A stretch of 53,019 nt of DNA, from NCBI GenBank assembly GCA_944346885.1, contig CALVMR010000033.1, forward strand, positions 1 to 53,019, written 5' to 3'. A program made the position numbers and the translations under genes. Source of the DNA: an uncultured Clostridia bacterium. GTDB taxonomy: Bacteria; Bacillota; Clostridia; Christensenellales; Borkfalkiaceae. The notes beneath the pieces are model-generated. The model saw only the letters and a program-made list of their open reading frames with translations. It had not been told where the DNA came from and did not search any database. Positions 15,027 to 22,203 of this stretch are shown piece after piece (position 1 is the stretch's first letter; each line of letters starts with the position of its first letter).

Positions 15027-15344
15027 TTAAAACTTCGTATTTCCATTGTTTCTGCGTTCGCGCTTCGGCTCATAAGCGCGGACTTTCTCGCGGACATAAC
15101 CTTTTGCTTCGTTCCTCCATAAGTCGTTCAGCGTATCGCGCGCAGACTGATAGCCGTATGTAACGTCAACACAGCCCGACCCCATGCCGCGATAACCCTT
15201 GCCGTCTTTACGGCGTTTGCCCGTCAGCTGAACTTGATACCCGCCGTATGCGCCCTGTATGCGCAATTCGTTGCCCGTCCGTGAACAATACTTATCGTTC
15301 AAGCGGTCAACTTCGGCTTGCAAATCTCTTCTCGTGATTGCCAC
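15027..15344 (-). CDS. 105-residue protein, unknown (element)
   Basis: N-terminal helix (RRDLQAEVDRLNDKY), a beta-hairpin region with GAYGGYQVQLTG, and a basic C-terminal tail. GTG start chosen because GAGGTGACATT precedes it. It starts 9 bp after the previous stop. Confidence 0.6.
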   Translation of the reverse strand: MAITRRDLQAEVDRLNDKYCSRTGNELRIQGAYGGYQVQLTGKRRKDGKGYRGMGSGCVDVTYGYQSARDTLNDLWRNEAKGYVREKVRAYEPKRERRNNGNTKF

Positions 15345-15353
15345 AATGTCACC

Positions 15354-15566
15354 TCATAAATTTTGAATTTTGTCCCGTACGGTCTCATACTTATCGACCG
15401 CAAACACGCCCGTTTCCTTGCCTTTTCCGTCTGTTCCCGTTTCAATGAATGTTCCATCTTTGTCCTCAACAATTCCCGTGATCGTCCGTATCGGTACTAT
15501 GCACCGTGCGCCGTTTTTTCCGTTGTTCCCGTAGAGTCGCAATTCCAAAAATTCTTTCTGTTCCAT
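15354..15566 (-). CDS. 70-residue beta-rich protein, unknown (element)
   Basis: From the ATG at 15566 (GGTGAACGGAGA in front). The order 'VPIRTITGIVEDKDGTFIETG...VFAVDKYETVRDKI' resembles small beta-sheet proteins such as FlbD in layout only. A longer in-frame version to 15695 would run into the dyad-rich gap and is rejected. Confidence 0.55.
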   Translation of the reverse strand: MEQKEFLELRLYGNNGKNGARCIVPIRTITGIVEDKDGTFIETGTDGKGKETGVFAVDKYETVRDKIQNL

Positions 15567-15602
15567 TCTCCGTTCACCCCGTTTCCGCTGTTTCCTTTTT
15601 AA

Positions 15603-15637
15603 CACCCTTGCAGGGAGCAAACACCCCTTGCAGGGGA
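15603..15637. repeat. Two CACCCCTTGCAGGGGA mini-dyads
   Basis: Copies with perfect CCCTTGCAGGG symmetry in the 154-bp gap between the 70- and 159-residue genes. Same family as 9371-9400. Confidence 0.55.
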
Positions 15638-15720
15638 ATCTTTCCGTTAAAGAGGATAAATAGCCGTCTGCCCGCCCATGAGGAGTTATCCACACAGGCG
15701 GGTTGGCCGCTCTTTATCCG

Positions 15721-16200
15721 TTATACTGCCGCCGTTTCGGGTTCAACCTCAACGGTCTTTATCTGCTTATTCACCATGTTCATGAGCATGGTGAGCAGGT
15801 CAACGTCCGATTTCCCCGTGGGCTTCACTTCGCAGTGCCATACAACGCCGTTTTCATCAACGGTGTTCACCGTGTAGACCGTGCGGTGCTGTTTCCTGCC
15901 GTTAAACTCCGTCACTTCGTCCGTTATGTCAAGTTCCGCTTCGGGGTTGACGTCAAAGACAAGGTCAAGAGGAAGATACCCGCCTTTATCTCGCGGCGAA
16001 AAATCTACCGCCACTTTGCGCCCGCGCAGATTGCCGTACAGCCTGTACCGAAAATACAGCCGTCCGTCACCCGTAACGTACTGATTGCCGCGCTTGTCCA
16101 AAATCGCTTCACGGCGGATCACAAAATTCCCGTTCCGCAATTCCGCTACCTGTTCCGTTGCTCCGTCCGTTCCGTTCACTACCCGTTGTTCCTTTGCCAT
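15721..16200 (-). CDS. 159-residue beta-rich protein, unknown (element)
   Basis: No membrane helix. Contains NGNFVIRREAILDKRGNQYV and RLYFRYRLYGNLRGRKVAVDF, alternating charged and aromatic residues as in single-strand-binding folds. This is a guess from composition; inoviruses need such a protein and no other candidate stands out. AAGGAGAT in front of the ATG. Confidence 0.6.
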   Translation of the reverse strand: MAKEQRVVNGTDGATEQVAELRNGNFVIRREAILDKRGNQYVTGDGRLYFRYRLYGNLRGRKVAVDFSPRDKGGYLPLDLVFDVNPEAELDITDEVTEFNGRKQHRTVYTVNTVDENGVVWHCEVKPTGKSDVDLLTMLMNMVNKQIKTVEVEPETAAV

Positions 16201-16328
16201 AATTTTGATGATCTCCTTTGGCAGTCGGTTGCCAGCCGTCCTATTTTTGCTTTCGCAGACGGTAGAGCGGGGCGGAGGTGTTCCCCGCTTTTCCGTTTCG
16301 CCGTACTTTCAACGGCTCATCAGTGCGA

Positions 16329-16577
16329 TCATTCTGTTTTGCTTCGGCGGATAAGCCAAAACCCGCTCGGCGTTCGCCTTACATCGTAATATATATCTGC
16401 CGCAGAGGGGCAAGACAGTTCGCCCAATCGGTACACCGTTGCGGAAACAGGAACAAGCCCCAACGCCTTACAGCGTTCCCGCACTGTTTCCAACGATTGA
16501 GCGCACAGGCGGATACTTTTCATATAGCCCGCCCGCGCCATTTTCTCAAACTCCTTTACGTCAATGCCAAGAAGCAT
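16329..16577 (-). CDS. 82-residue protein, unknown (element)
   Basis: Starts one base after the stop of the SprT-like gene, whose last codons (GAGGAAGAA) form its ribosome binding site, so the two are coupled. Sequence includes DVKEFEKMARAGYMKSIRLC and ETVRERCKALGLV, possibly a small helical domain. The 128-bp gap after it has a hairpin AGCGGGG / CCCCGCT (16266-16289). Confidence 0.6.
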   Translation of the reverse strand: MLLGIDVKEFEKMARAGYMKSIRLCAQSLETVRERCKALGLVPVSATVYRLGELSCPSAADIYYDVRRTPSGFWLIRRSKTE

Positions 16578-16578
16578 T

Positions 16579-17202
16579 TTATTCTTCCTCTTGCATAAGT
16601 GCGTTGCAATCGGCGCAAATGATATTCACGCGCTTTGTCGCCCGCACAGATTGCCCGCAAACAGGGCATACATACTTGCGTGTGCTCGTATTCTTCGTGA
16701 TTTGGCTTTTCATGATAGGCAAACGGTAAATCACCGTGGGCGGGTTTTCTGCCGTAAATTCGGCTATCATTGCCGCCGTTTCGTCCGTCAGCGTCGTATA
16801 CGACCAGCCGATTTTCGCTACACACTCAACGTGCAGCCCGTGCGTTTCCGCTATCTTCTTGAACAATTTGTTGTGGTAGTTGCCCGACCGCGACGTGTCT
16901 TTCATGTCGTGAACTGTCGCGTATTGATGACACATTTCATGAATAAGCGTTGCCGCGATCTCCCCGATAGGGCGGTTGAGCTGCTGCGCCGTCATGTTCA
17001 GTTCGTGTTCGCCTTCATCTTCGGCGCTTTCACGCCACACCTTACCGCACGACCACCAGCCGTTTGTTTTGTTCCGTTCGTCCGTCTGTACCGTTATGAC
17101 GGGCTTTACAAGTTCCCCGCCAAATAACTTGCCATTCGCATAGTCGTATAACTTACCGAGATATGCGACCGTTTCAATGTATCTATCCGTTCCGTTTTTC
17201 AT
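16579..17202 (-). CDS. SprT-like zinc metalloprotease domain protein (element)
   Basis: 207 residues. SprT-like proteins (SprT, Spartan, Wss1 relatives) are zinc proteases, several of which cut proteins crosslinked to DNA. HEMCH at 88-92 is the HExxH zinc site, and the later NYHNKLFKKIAETHGL (about 108-123) carries the third ligand as in the family. A C-terminal zinc ribbon follows: CPVC (179-182) and CADC (196-199). It is the second gene of the operon, so it should be made early. In a rolling-circle element it could remove covalent Rep-DNA adducts or act on a host protein; both are inference. Confidence 0.82.
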   Translation of the reverse strand: MKNGTDRYIETVAYLGKLYDYANGKLFGGELVKPVITVQTDERNKTNGWWSCGKVWRESAEDEGEHELNMTAQQLNRPIGEIAATLIHEMCHQYATVHDMKDTSRSGNYHNKLFKKIAETHGLHVECVAKIGWSYTTLTDETAAMIAEFTAENPPTVIYRLPIMKSQITKNTSTRKYVCPVCGQSVRATKRVNIICADCNALMQEEE

Positions 17203-17264
17203 TGTTTCGCTTCTCCTTTGTCAAATGTATTTGCCCGTATCGCCGATAGCACAGCGCTTCCAAC

Positions 17265-17462
17265 TTAATATTTAAGTGTATAGCACGGCACGCCGTCCAT
17301 ATCAAAATGATACCAGCGCGTCACGCCGTCTTTGCAATAGCCCATATCCGACACGCTAACGACGGCACAAATACCGACGTTGTCGTCATTGTCGAAATAC
17401 GGGGCACATTGCTCTTTGCCCCAAGAGATTGCCTGTTCAATAGGTACATACTTCCGTTTCAT
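17265..17462 (-). CDS. First gene of the element operon, 65 residues, unknown
   Basis: MKRKYVPIEQAISWGK... with four cysteines (EQC, IC, YC, PC) spread over the chain and a Tyr/Asp-rich end. AAAGGAGAACGGAAC precedes the ATG at 17462. A longer frame to 17543 would overlap the inverted repeat of the promoter and is rejected. As first gene it is the natural place for a regulator, but no helix-turn-helix is visible. Confidence 0.6.
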   Translation of the reverse strand: MKRKYVPIEQAISWGKEQCAPYFDNDDNVGICAVVSVSDMGYCKDGVTRWYHFDMDGVPCYTLKY

Positions 17463-17505
17463 GTTCCGTTCTCCTTTGCGTAATGCCGCCGCCCAAATAT
17501 AAAAA

Positions 17506-17573
17506 AATTGTACCGAACAGCTTTCTTTCACTGTTCGATACAATTATAAAACGGCGCGGGGAGGTTTTGTCAT
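17506..17573 (-). promoter_or_regulatory. Main promoter and probable operator of the element operon
   Basis: On the minus strand TATAAT lies at 17543-17548. A 15-bp inverted repeat with one mismatch (AATTGTACCGAACAG / CTGTTCGATACAATT, 17506-17520 and 17531-17545) covers the start region like an operator. The best -35 match (ATGACA, 19-bp spacer) lies within the 19-bp att repeat. Confidence 0.55.
17555..17573. repeat. attR: right 19-bp direct repeat
   Basis: Identical to 4775-4793. It ends 21 bp before the -35 box of the host promoter at 17595. Confidence 0.85.
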
Positions 17574-17594
17574 GCGTTTCCCGCTGCGGATGGG

Positions 17595-17623
17595 TTGAAA
17601 TTTTTTCCGCGGTGTGTTATAAT
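17595..17623 (+). promoter_or_regulatory. Promoter of the activase operon
   Basis: TTGAAA, 17-bp spacer, TATAAT (17618-17623). Intact just outside the element. Confidence 0.85.
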
Positions 17624-17664
17624 ATTGCGGAGCGCGCCGCAGGCGCGCAACGGCGGGAGAAAAG

Positions 17665-20610
17665 ATGGCACTGCGGATGGGAATAGACGTCGGTTCGACG
17701 ACCGTAAAGGTGTGCGTGCTGGCGGAGGATTGCAATTCGATCTTATATACGAGTTACGAGCGGCACTTTGCAAAAGTCCGCGAGTGCGTGCTTGCGCAGC
17801 TTGCCGCGGTCGGGGAAAAGTTCGGCGGCGGCGATGTAACGGTGTGCATGACGGGTTCGGCGGGGCTGGGGCTTGCCGAGCGCAGCGGCGTGCCCTTCGT
17901 GCAGGAGGTGCAGGCGGCGTTCAAAGCCATCCGAAAGTATTATCCCGACGCGGACGCCGCGGTAGAACTGGGCGGGGAAGACGCCAAGATCATCTTCGTA
18001 ACGGGCGGCGCCGAACAGCGCATGAACGGCAGCTGCGCGGGCGGAACGGGCGCGTTCATCGATCAGATGGCAACGCTTTTGAACATCTCCGTGCCCGAAA
18101 TGGACGAGCTCTCCCTCAAAGCGGAAAAGGTGTACCCCATCGCTTCCCGCTGCGGGGTGTTCGCAAAATCCGATATCCAGCCGCTTTTGAACCAGGGCGC
18201 GCGCAAGGAGGATATTGCGGCGAGCATCTTTCAGGCGGTCGTCGATCAAACCGTTTCGGGGCTGGCGCAGGGCAGGCGCATCAAGGGCAAAGTGCTCTTT
18301 TTGGGCGGTCCGCTGCATTTTTTGAAGGGGCTGGGCAAGGCGTTCAAAGAGACGCTGCATTTAGACGAAGCGCATGCCGTCTTTCCCGAAAACGCCCCCT
18401 GCTTTATGGGGATCGGCGCGGCGCTCGCCTCCTGTGCGGAGCAGCCGCTCTCCCTCGGCGCGCTCGTCGGGCGCATCCGCGCCGCCAAGGGGAGCGAGGC
18501 GATCGTCACCGGCGCGCCGCTCTTTAAAGACCGCGAGGAGTACGAGGCGTTCGTGGCGCGGCACAGCCGCAACGACCTTGTGTTCGAGGATATTTCCGTC
18601 TACGCGGGAGATGCGTATCTGGGCATAGACAGCGGGTCAACGACCACAAAGCTCGTGCTCATCACCCCGGAGGGGAAGCTGCTGTACCGCCACTACCAAT
18701 CCAACAACGGGCAGCCGCTGGATATCGTTTTGGAACGCCTGCGCGAGGTCTACGCGCTTGCGGGCGGGCGCGTCCGCATCCGCGGCGCGGCGGTCACGGG
18801 CTACGGCGAAGACATGATAAAAGCCGCCGTCAAGGCGGATTTCGGCATCGTGGAAACGGTCGCGCACTTTAAAGCCGCCCTCTTTTTCGACCCGAAAGTG
18901 GATTTTATCATCGATATCGGCGGGCAGGATATCAAGTGCTTCAAGATCAAAAACGGCGCCGTCGATTCCATCATGCTCAACGAGGCGTGCTCTTCGGGCT
19001 GCGGCTCCTTTATCCAAACGTTTGCCAAGGCGATGGGCATGGAGATCGACGAATTTTCCAAGCTCGGCTTGTTTGCGGCGCACCCCGTAGAGCTGGGCAG
19101 CCGCTGCACGGTGTTCATGAACAGCTCGGTCAAGCAGGCGCAAAAGGAGGGGGCGAGCGTCGAAGATATTTCGGCGGGGCTCTCCTCTTCCATCGTTAAA
19201 AACGCGATCTACAAAGTGATCCGCGCAAAAACGCCGGACGAGCTGGGCGAGCACATTTTGGTGCAGGGCGGCACGTTTTTGAACGACGCGGTGCTGCGTT
19301 CGTTTGAGCTGGAAACGGGCAAACAGGTCGTGCGCCCCGGCATTGCGGGGCTGATGGGCGCGTTCGGCGCGGCGCTGTACGCCAAGGAAAACATCCGCGG
19401 CGAGAGCACGGTCATCACCGAGGCGGAATTAAAATATTTTACCTACCGCTCGGCGGGCACGGTCTGCAACGGCTGTACGTCGCACTGCAACATGAACATC
19501 CTCACCTTTTCGGACGGGCGCAAGTTTCTTTCGGGCAACAAGTGCGAGCGCGGCGCGGGGCGGGGGCGCGCGTCGGACGGGATGGATATCTATGCGCGCA
19601 AATACGCGCTGCTGTTGGAGAGCGCAAAACCCGCGCAAGAGCGCGCAAAGCCCGCCCGCGGCAGGGTGGGGCTGCCCTTGGCGCTCGGCTTTTACGAGCA
19701 GCTTCCGCTTTGGGCGGCGTTTTTCGAGGTTTGCGGCTTCGAAGTCGTGCTCAGCGAAGAATCTTCGCGGCAGCTGTATTTCAAGGGGCAGCACACCGTG
19801 GCGAGCGATACCGTATGCTATCCCGCCAAGCTCACCCACGGGCACATCGAAAGCCTGCTGGATAAGGGGGCGGATTTTCTCTTTTTCCCCTGCGAAAGCT
19901 ACAACATCGACGAAGGAAATTCGGATAACCATTACAACTGCCCCGTTGTGGCGTACTACCCCGAATTGCTGCGCGCGAACAACGAGCGGCTCACCGCGGA
20001 AAACTTTATCAGCCCGTACATAGACCTCAACAGCGAACGGACGGCGGTGCGCGCGCTCAAAAAGGCGCTGGCGCGCTACAAGGTGTCGGCGCGGCAGATC
20101 CGCCGCGGGCTGCGCGCGGGCTTTGCGCGGCTTGCGCAGTACCGCGAACAGGTCCGCGCGGAGGGAGACAGGATCCTGCACGAAGCGCGCAAGGCGGGCA
20201 TGCCCGTCGTTGTGCTGGCGGGGCGCCCGTACCACATCGACCCGGAGATCAACCACGGCATCGGCAAACTGCTCACTTCGCTGGGCGTTGCGGTGCTTTC
20301 GGAAGACGCGGTGTATTTCCGCGGCGAGCGCGTGCGCGTAAACGTGCTCAACCAATGGACGTACCATGCGCGGCTGTACCGCGCCGCCGAATACGCCACG
20401 CGGTTTGCGGACGTCAATTTGGTGCAGCTCGTCTCCTTCGGGTGCGGGATCGATGCGATCACGACGGATGAAGTGCGCAGCATTTTGGAAAAGCGCGGCA
20501 AACTGTATACGCAGATCAAGATCGACGAGATCAACAACCTCGGCGTGGTCAAGATCCGCCTGCGCAGCATGCTCGCCGCCATCGAGGAACAAAAGAGGCA
20601 CGCAAAATGA
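17665..20610 (+). CDS. Large acyl-CoA dehydratase activase / double-cubane-protein reductase (BcrAD_BadFG x2 + DUF2229)
   Basis: 981 residues. Two ASKHA-type ATPase domains: the first begins GIDVGSTTVKV (about 6) and has the cysteine motif NGSCAGGTGAF; the second begins GIDSGSTTTKL (about 320) and has EACSSGCGSFIQ. The two NGSC/SSGC regions supply the cysteines for a [4Fe-4S] cluster, as in HgdC. A DUF2229 domain follows (from about 665; TVASDTVCYPAKLTHGH). Family members use ATP to push low-potential electrons into a dehydratase or double-cubane partner. The next gene, overlapping by 4 bp, is such a partner. Ribosome binding site GGGAG before the ATG. The natural substrate of this widespread anaerobe system is unknown. 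Confidence 0.85.
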   Translation: MALRMGIDVGSTTVKVCVLAEDCNSILYTSYERHFAKVRECVLAQLAAVGEKFGGGDVTVCMTGSAGLGLAERSGVPFVQEVQAAFKAIRKYYPDADAAVELGGEDAKIIFVTGGAEQRMNGSCAGGTGAFIDQMATLLNISVPEMDELSLKAEKVYPIASRCGVFAKSDIQPLLNQGARKEDIAASIFQAVVDQTVSGLAQGRRIKGKVLFLGGPLHFLKGLGKAFKETLHLDEAHAVFPENAPCFMGIGAALASCAEQPLSLGALVGRIRAAKGSEAIVTGAPLFKDREEYEAFVARHSRNDLVFEDISVYAGDAYLGIDSGSTTTKLVLITPEGKLLYRHYQSNNGQPLDIVLERLREVYALAGGRVRIRGAAVTGYGEDMIKAAVKADFGIVETVAHFKAALFFDPKVDFIIDIGGQDIKCFKIKNGAVDSIMLNEACSSGCGSFIQTFAKAMGMEIDEFSKLGLFAAHPVELGSRCTVFMNSSVKQAQKEGASVEDISAGLSSSIVKNAIYKVIRAKTPDELGEHILVQGGTFLNDAVLRSFELETGKQVVRPGIAGLMGAFGAALYAKENIRGESTVITEAELKYFTYRSAGTVCNGCTSHCNMNILTFSDGRKFLSGNKCERGAGRGRASDGMDIYARKYALLLESAKPAQERAKPARGRVGLPLALGFYEQLPLWAAFFEVCGFEVVLSEESSRQLYFKGQHTVASDTVCYPAKLTHGHIESLLDKGADFLFFPCESYNIDEGNSDNHYNCPVVAYYPELLRANNERLTAENFISPYIDLNSERTAVRALKKALARYKVSARQIRRGLRAGFARLAQYREQVRAEGDRILHEARKAGMPVVVLAGRPYHIDPEINHGIGKLLTSLGVAVLSEDAVYFRGERVRVNVLNQWTYHARLYRAAEYATRFADVNLVQLVSFGCGIDAITTDEVRSILEKRGKLYTQIKIDEINNLGVVKIRLRSMLAAIEEQKRHAK

Positions 20611-21896
20611 GCAAAAAACAGGAAGAGGGGCGGCAGCCGCCCGCCGTGGATTTCCGCGACGAGTATCCGCGCTTTACGCCCGAAATGAAACAGACGCACA
20701 AGCTGCTCGTGCCCGACATGCTGCCCGTGCACTTCGGCATCATCTTGGATATTCTGCGCCGCGACGGGTGGGATATCGAACTGTTGACCAACGACGCGCG
20801 CACCGTGATCGACGAGGGGCTCAAACACGTGCACAACGATACCTGCTTCCCCGCGCTGTGCGTAACGGGGCAGTTTGTGGACGCGCTCAAAAGCGGAAAA
20901 TACGATCCGGACCGCACGGCGCTGCTCATCACGCAGTCCGGCGGCGGGTGCCGTGCTTCCAACTATATCCCGCTCATCCGCAAGGCGATCAAGGCGGAGT
21001 TTCCGAACGTGCCCGTCGTCTCTTTGAATTTTGCGGGGCTGGAAAAGGACAGCGGGTTTCCGATGGACCTGAAAACCATTCTCCGCCTTGCCTACGCCGT
21101 GTTTTACGGAGACGTGCTCATGGCGCTGTACAACCAGTGTAAACCGTACGAGCGGGAGGAGGGCGCCGCCGACGCGGCGCGCAGCGAATGCGTGCGGCAG
21201 ATCGGCGCCGCGTTCGAGCAGAAAACGTACCGCAGGTATAAGCGCGTCGTCCGCGGCATGCTCGCCCGCTTTTCCGCCGTCCGCCGCGGCGGCGAGGAAA
21301 AAATAAAGGTCGGCATCGTCGGCGAGATCTACGTCAAATATTCGCCGCTCGGCAATTCGCGGCTGGAAGAGTTTTTGCTCTCCGAAGGGTGCGAGCCCGT
21401 CGTGCCCGGCTTGATGGATTACGTCATGTACTGCGCCGTGAACAACGTGAACGACGCAAAATTTTACGGGATGAACAAAAAGGGCGCCTTTGTGTTCGGT
21501 CTGGCGTACCGCTATCTGCACCGTATCCAAAAAAAGATAAACGCGCTCATTGCAAAGGGCGGGTTTGCGCCGCTGCACGACTTTGAACACCTGCGCAAGT
21601 GTGCGGATAAGGTGCTCAACCAAGGGGTCAAGATGGGGGAGGGCTGGCTCATCCCCGCCGAAATGGCGGCGCTTGCCGAAACGGGCACCGAAAACATCGT
21701 CTGCGCGCAGCCGTTCGGCTGCCTGCCCAACCACATAGCGGGCAAAGGCGCCATCCGCACGTTGAAGCGCATGTACGAAAACGAAAACATCGTTGCCGTC
21801 GATTACGACCCCTCCGCCACCAAAGTGAACCAGGAAAACCGCATCAAACTCATGTTGGCGACCGCGCGGGAAAACCGCGACCGCACAAAAAACTGA
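20607..21896 (+). CDS. 2-hydroxyacyl-CoA dehydratase-like / double-cubane cluster protein
   Basis: 429 residues, translationally coupled (ATGA) to the activase. Conserved cysteines sit where HgdB-like and double-cubane proteins bind their cluster: NDTCFPALCVTG (about 75-86), SGGGCRASNYIPL (about 112-124) and PFGCLPNHIAGKG (about 370-382). In many bacteria this part is fused to the activase in one chain of about 1400 residues; here it is split. It probably receives electrons from the activase for a difficult two-electron reduction; the substrate cannot be inferred. A strong terminator follows. Confidence 0.82.
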   Translation: MSKKQEEGRQPPAVDFRDEYPRFTPEMKQTHKLLVPDMLPVHFGIILDILRRDGWDIELLTNDARTVIDEGLKHVHNDTCFPALCVTGQFVDALKSGKYDPDRTALLITQSGGGCRASNYIPLIRKAIKAEFPNVPVVSLNFAGLEKDSGFPMDLKTILRLAYAVFYGDVLMALYNQCKPYEREEGAADAARSECVRQIGAAFEQKTYRRYKRVVRGMLARFSAVRRGGEEKIKVGIVGEIYVKYSPLGNSRLEEFLLSEGCEPVVPGLMDYVMYCAVNNVNDAKFYGMNKKGAFVFGLAYRYLHRIQKKINALIAKGGFAPLHDFEHLRKCADKVLNQGVKMGEGWLIPAEMAALAETGTENIVCAQPFGCLPNHIAGKGAIRTLKRMYENENIVAVDYDPSATKVNQENRIKLMLATARENRDRTKN

Positions 21897-21920
21897 AAAA
21901 CGCGAAACGCGGAAGGACGT

Positions 21921-21953
21921 GCCGACGCTTTTTAAAGCGTCGGCTTTGCTTTT
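21921..21953 (+). terminator. Terminator of the activase operon
   Basis: GCCGACGCTTT, TT, AAAGCGTCGGC followed by TTTGCTTTT. Confidence 0.9.
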
Positions 21954-22116
21954 ATCGCAAGGCGCGCCGCCGGCGTACGGTTTTCGGCGGCGCGCAATTT
22001 CCCGCGGGTGCAAAATTTTCCGCGGCAGTCGGAAAAGCCGCCGCGGGTATACGGTTTTCGGCGACGTACGGTTTTTTGCGGGTGCAAAAAAACCGTGTTT
22101 AATTTTCGCCGATCGG
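21954..22116. other. Intergenic stretch with degenerate direct repeats
   Basis: The 307-bp gap before the next gene holds the terminator, then three loose copies of TACGGTTTTCGGCG (near 21975, 22049, 22066) and two of CGGGTGCAAAA, and a promoter. No gene seen. Confidence 0.5.
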
Positions 22117-22145
22117 TTGTGCGGAGCGCGCAAATATGGTATACT
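22117..22145 (+). promoter_or_regulatory. Promoter of the alpha-oxoamine synthase gene
   Basis: TTGTGC, 17-bp spacer, TATACT (22140-22145). Confidence 0.7.
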
Positions 22146-22203
22146 GAACGAGGCAGGTGCGAACTGCCGTAAAAAACCATTCTGACAAAACAGAGGAGGG
22201 ACA

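Larger units (their letters stand above)
4775..17573. mobile_element. Integrated inovirus-like (filamentous phage-like) element, about 12.8 kb
   Basis: Bounded by two identical 19-bp direct repeats (4775-4793 and 17555-17573). Everything between is AT-richer than the flanks, has short intergenic gaps and carries protein genes only on the minus strand. Hallmarks: a Zot/pI-type ATPase, an HUH replication initiator, a large signal-peptide protein with C-terminal membrane helices beside Zot, and many small genes. An IS30-type transposase is the last gene before the left repeat. It lies between the spoIIID terminator and the promoter of the downstream operon (starts 17595), so no host gene is broken. 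The hallmark genes support an inovirus assignment. No major coat protein, repressor or site-specific recombinase is recognisable, so it may be a remnant, a satellite or a divergent family. Confidence 0.85.

Noticed and set aside
15703..16389. 228-codon plus frame inside the element
   Set aside because: Opposite to three well-supported minus-strand genes with good ribosome binding sites; no family likeness.
20590..20620. Frameshift splitting one large activase into two genes
   Set aside because: The clean ATGA overlap and correct domain boundary fit two genuine coupled genes.
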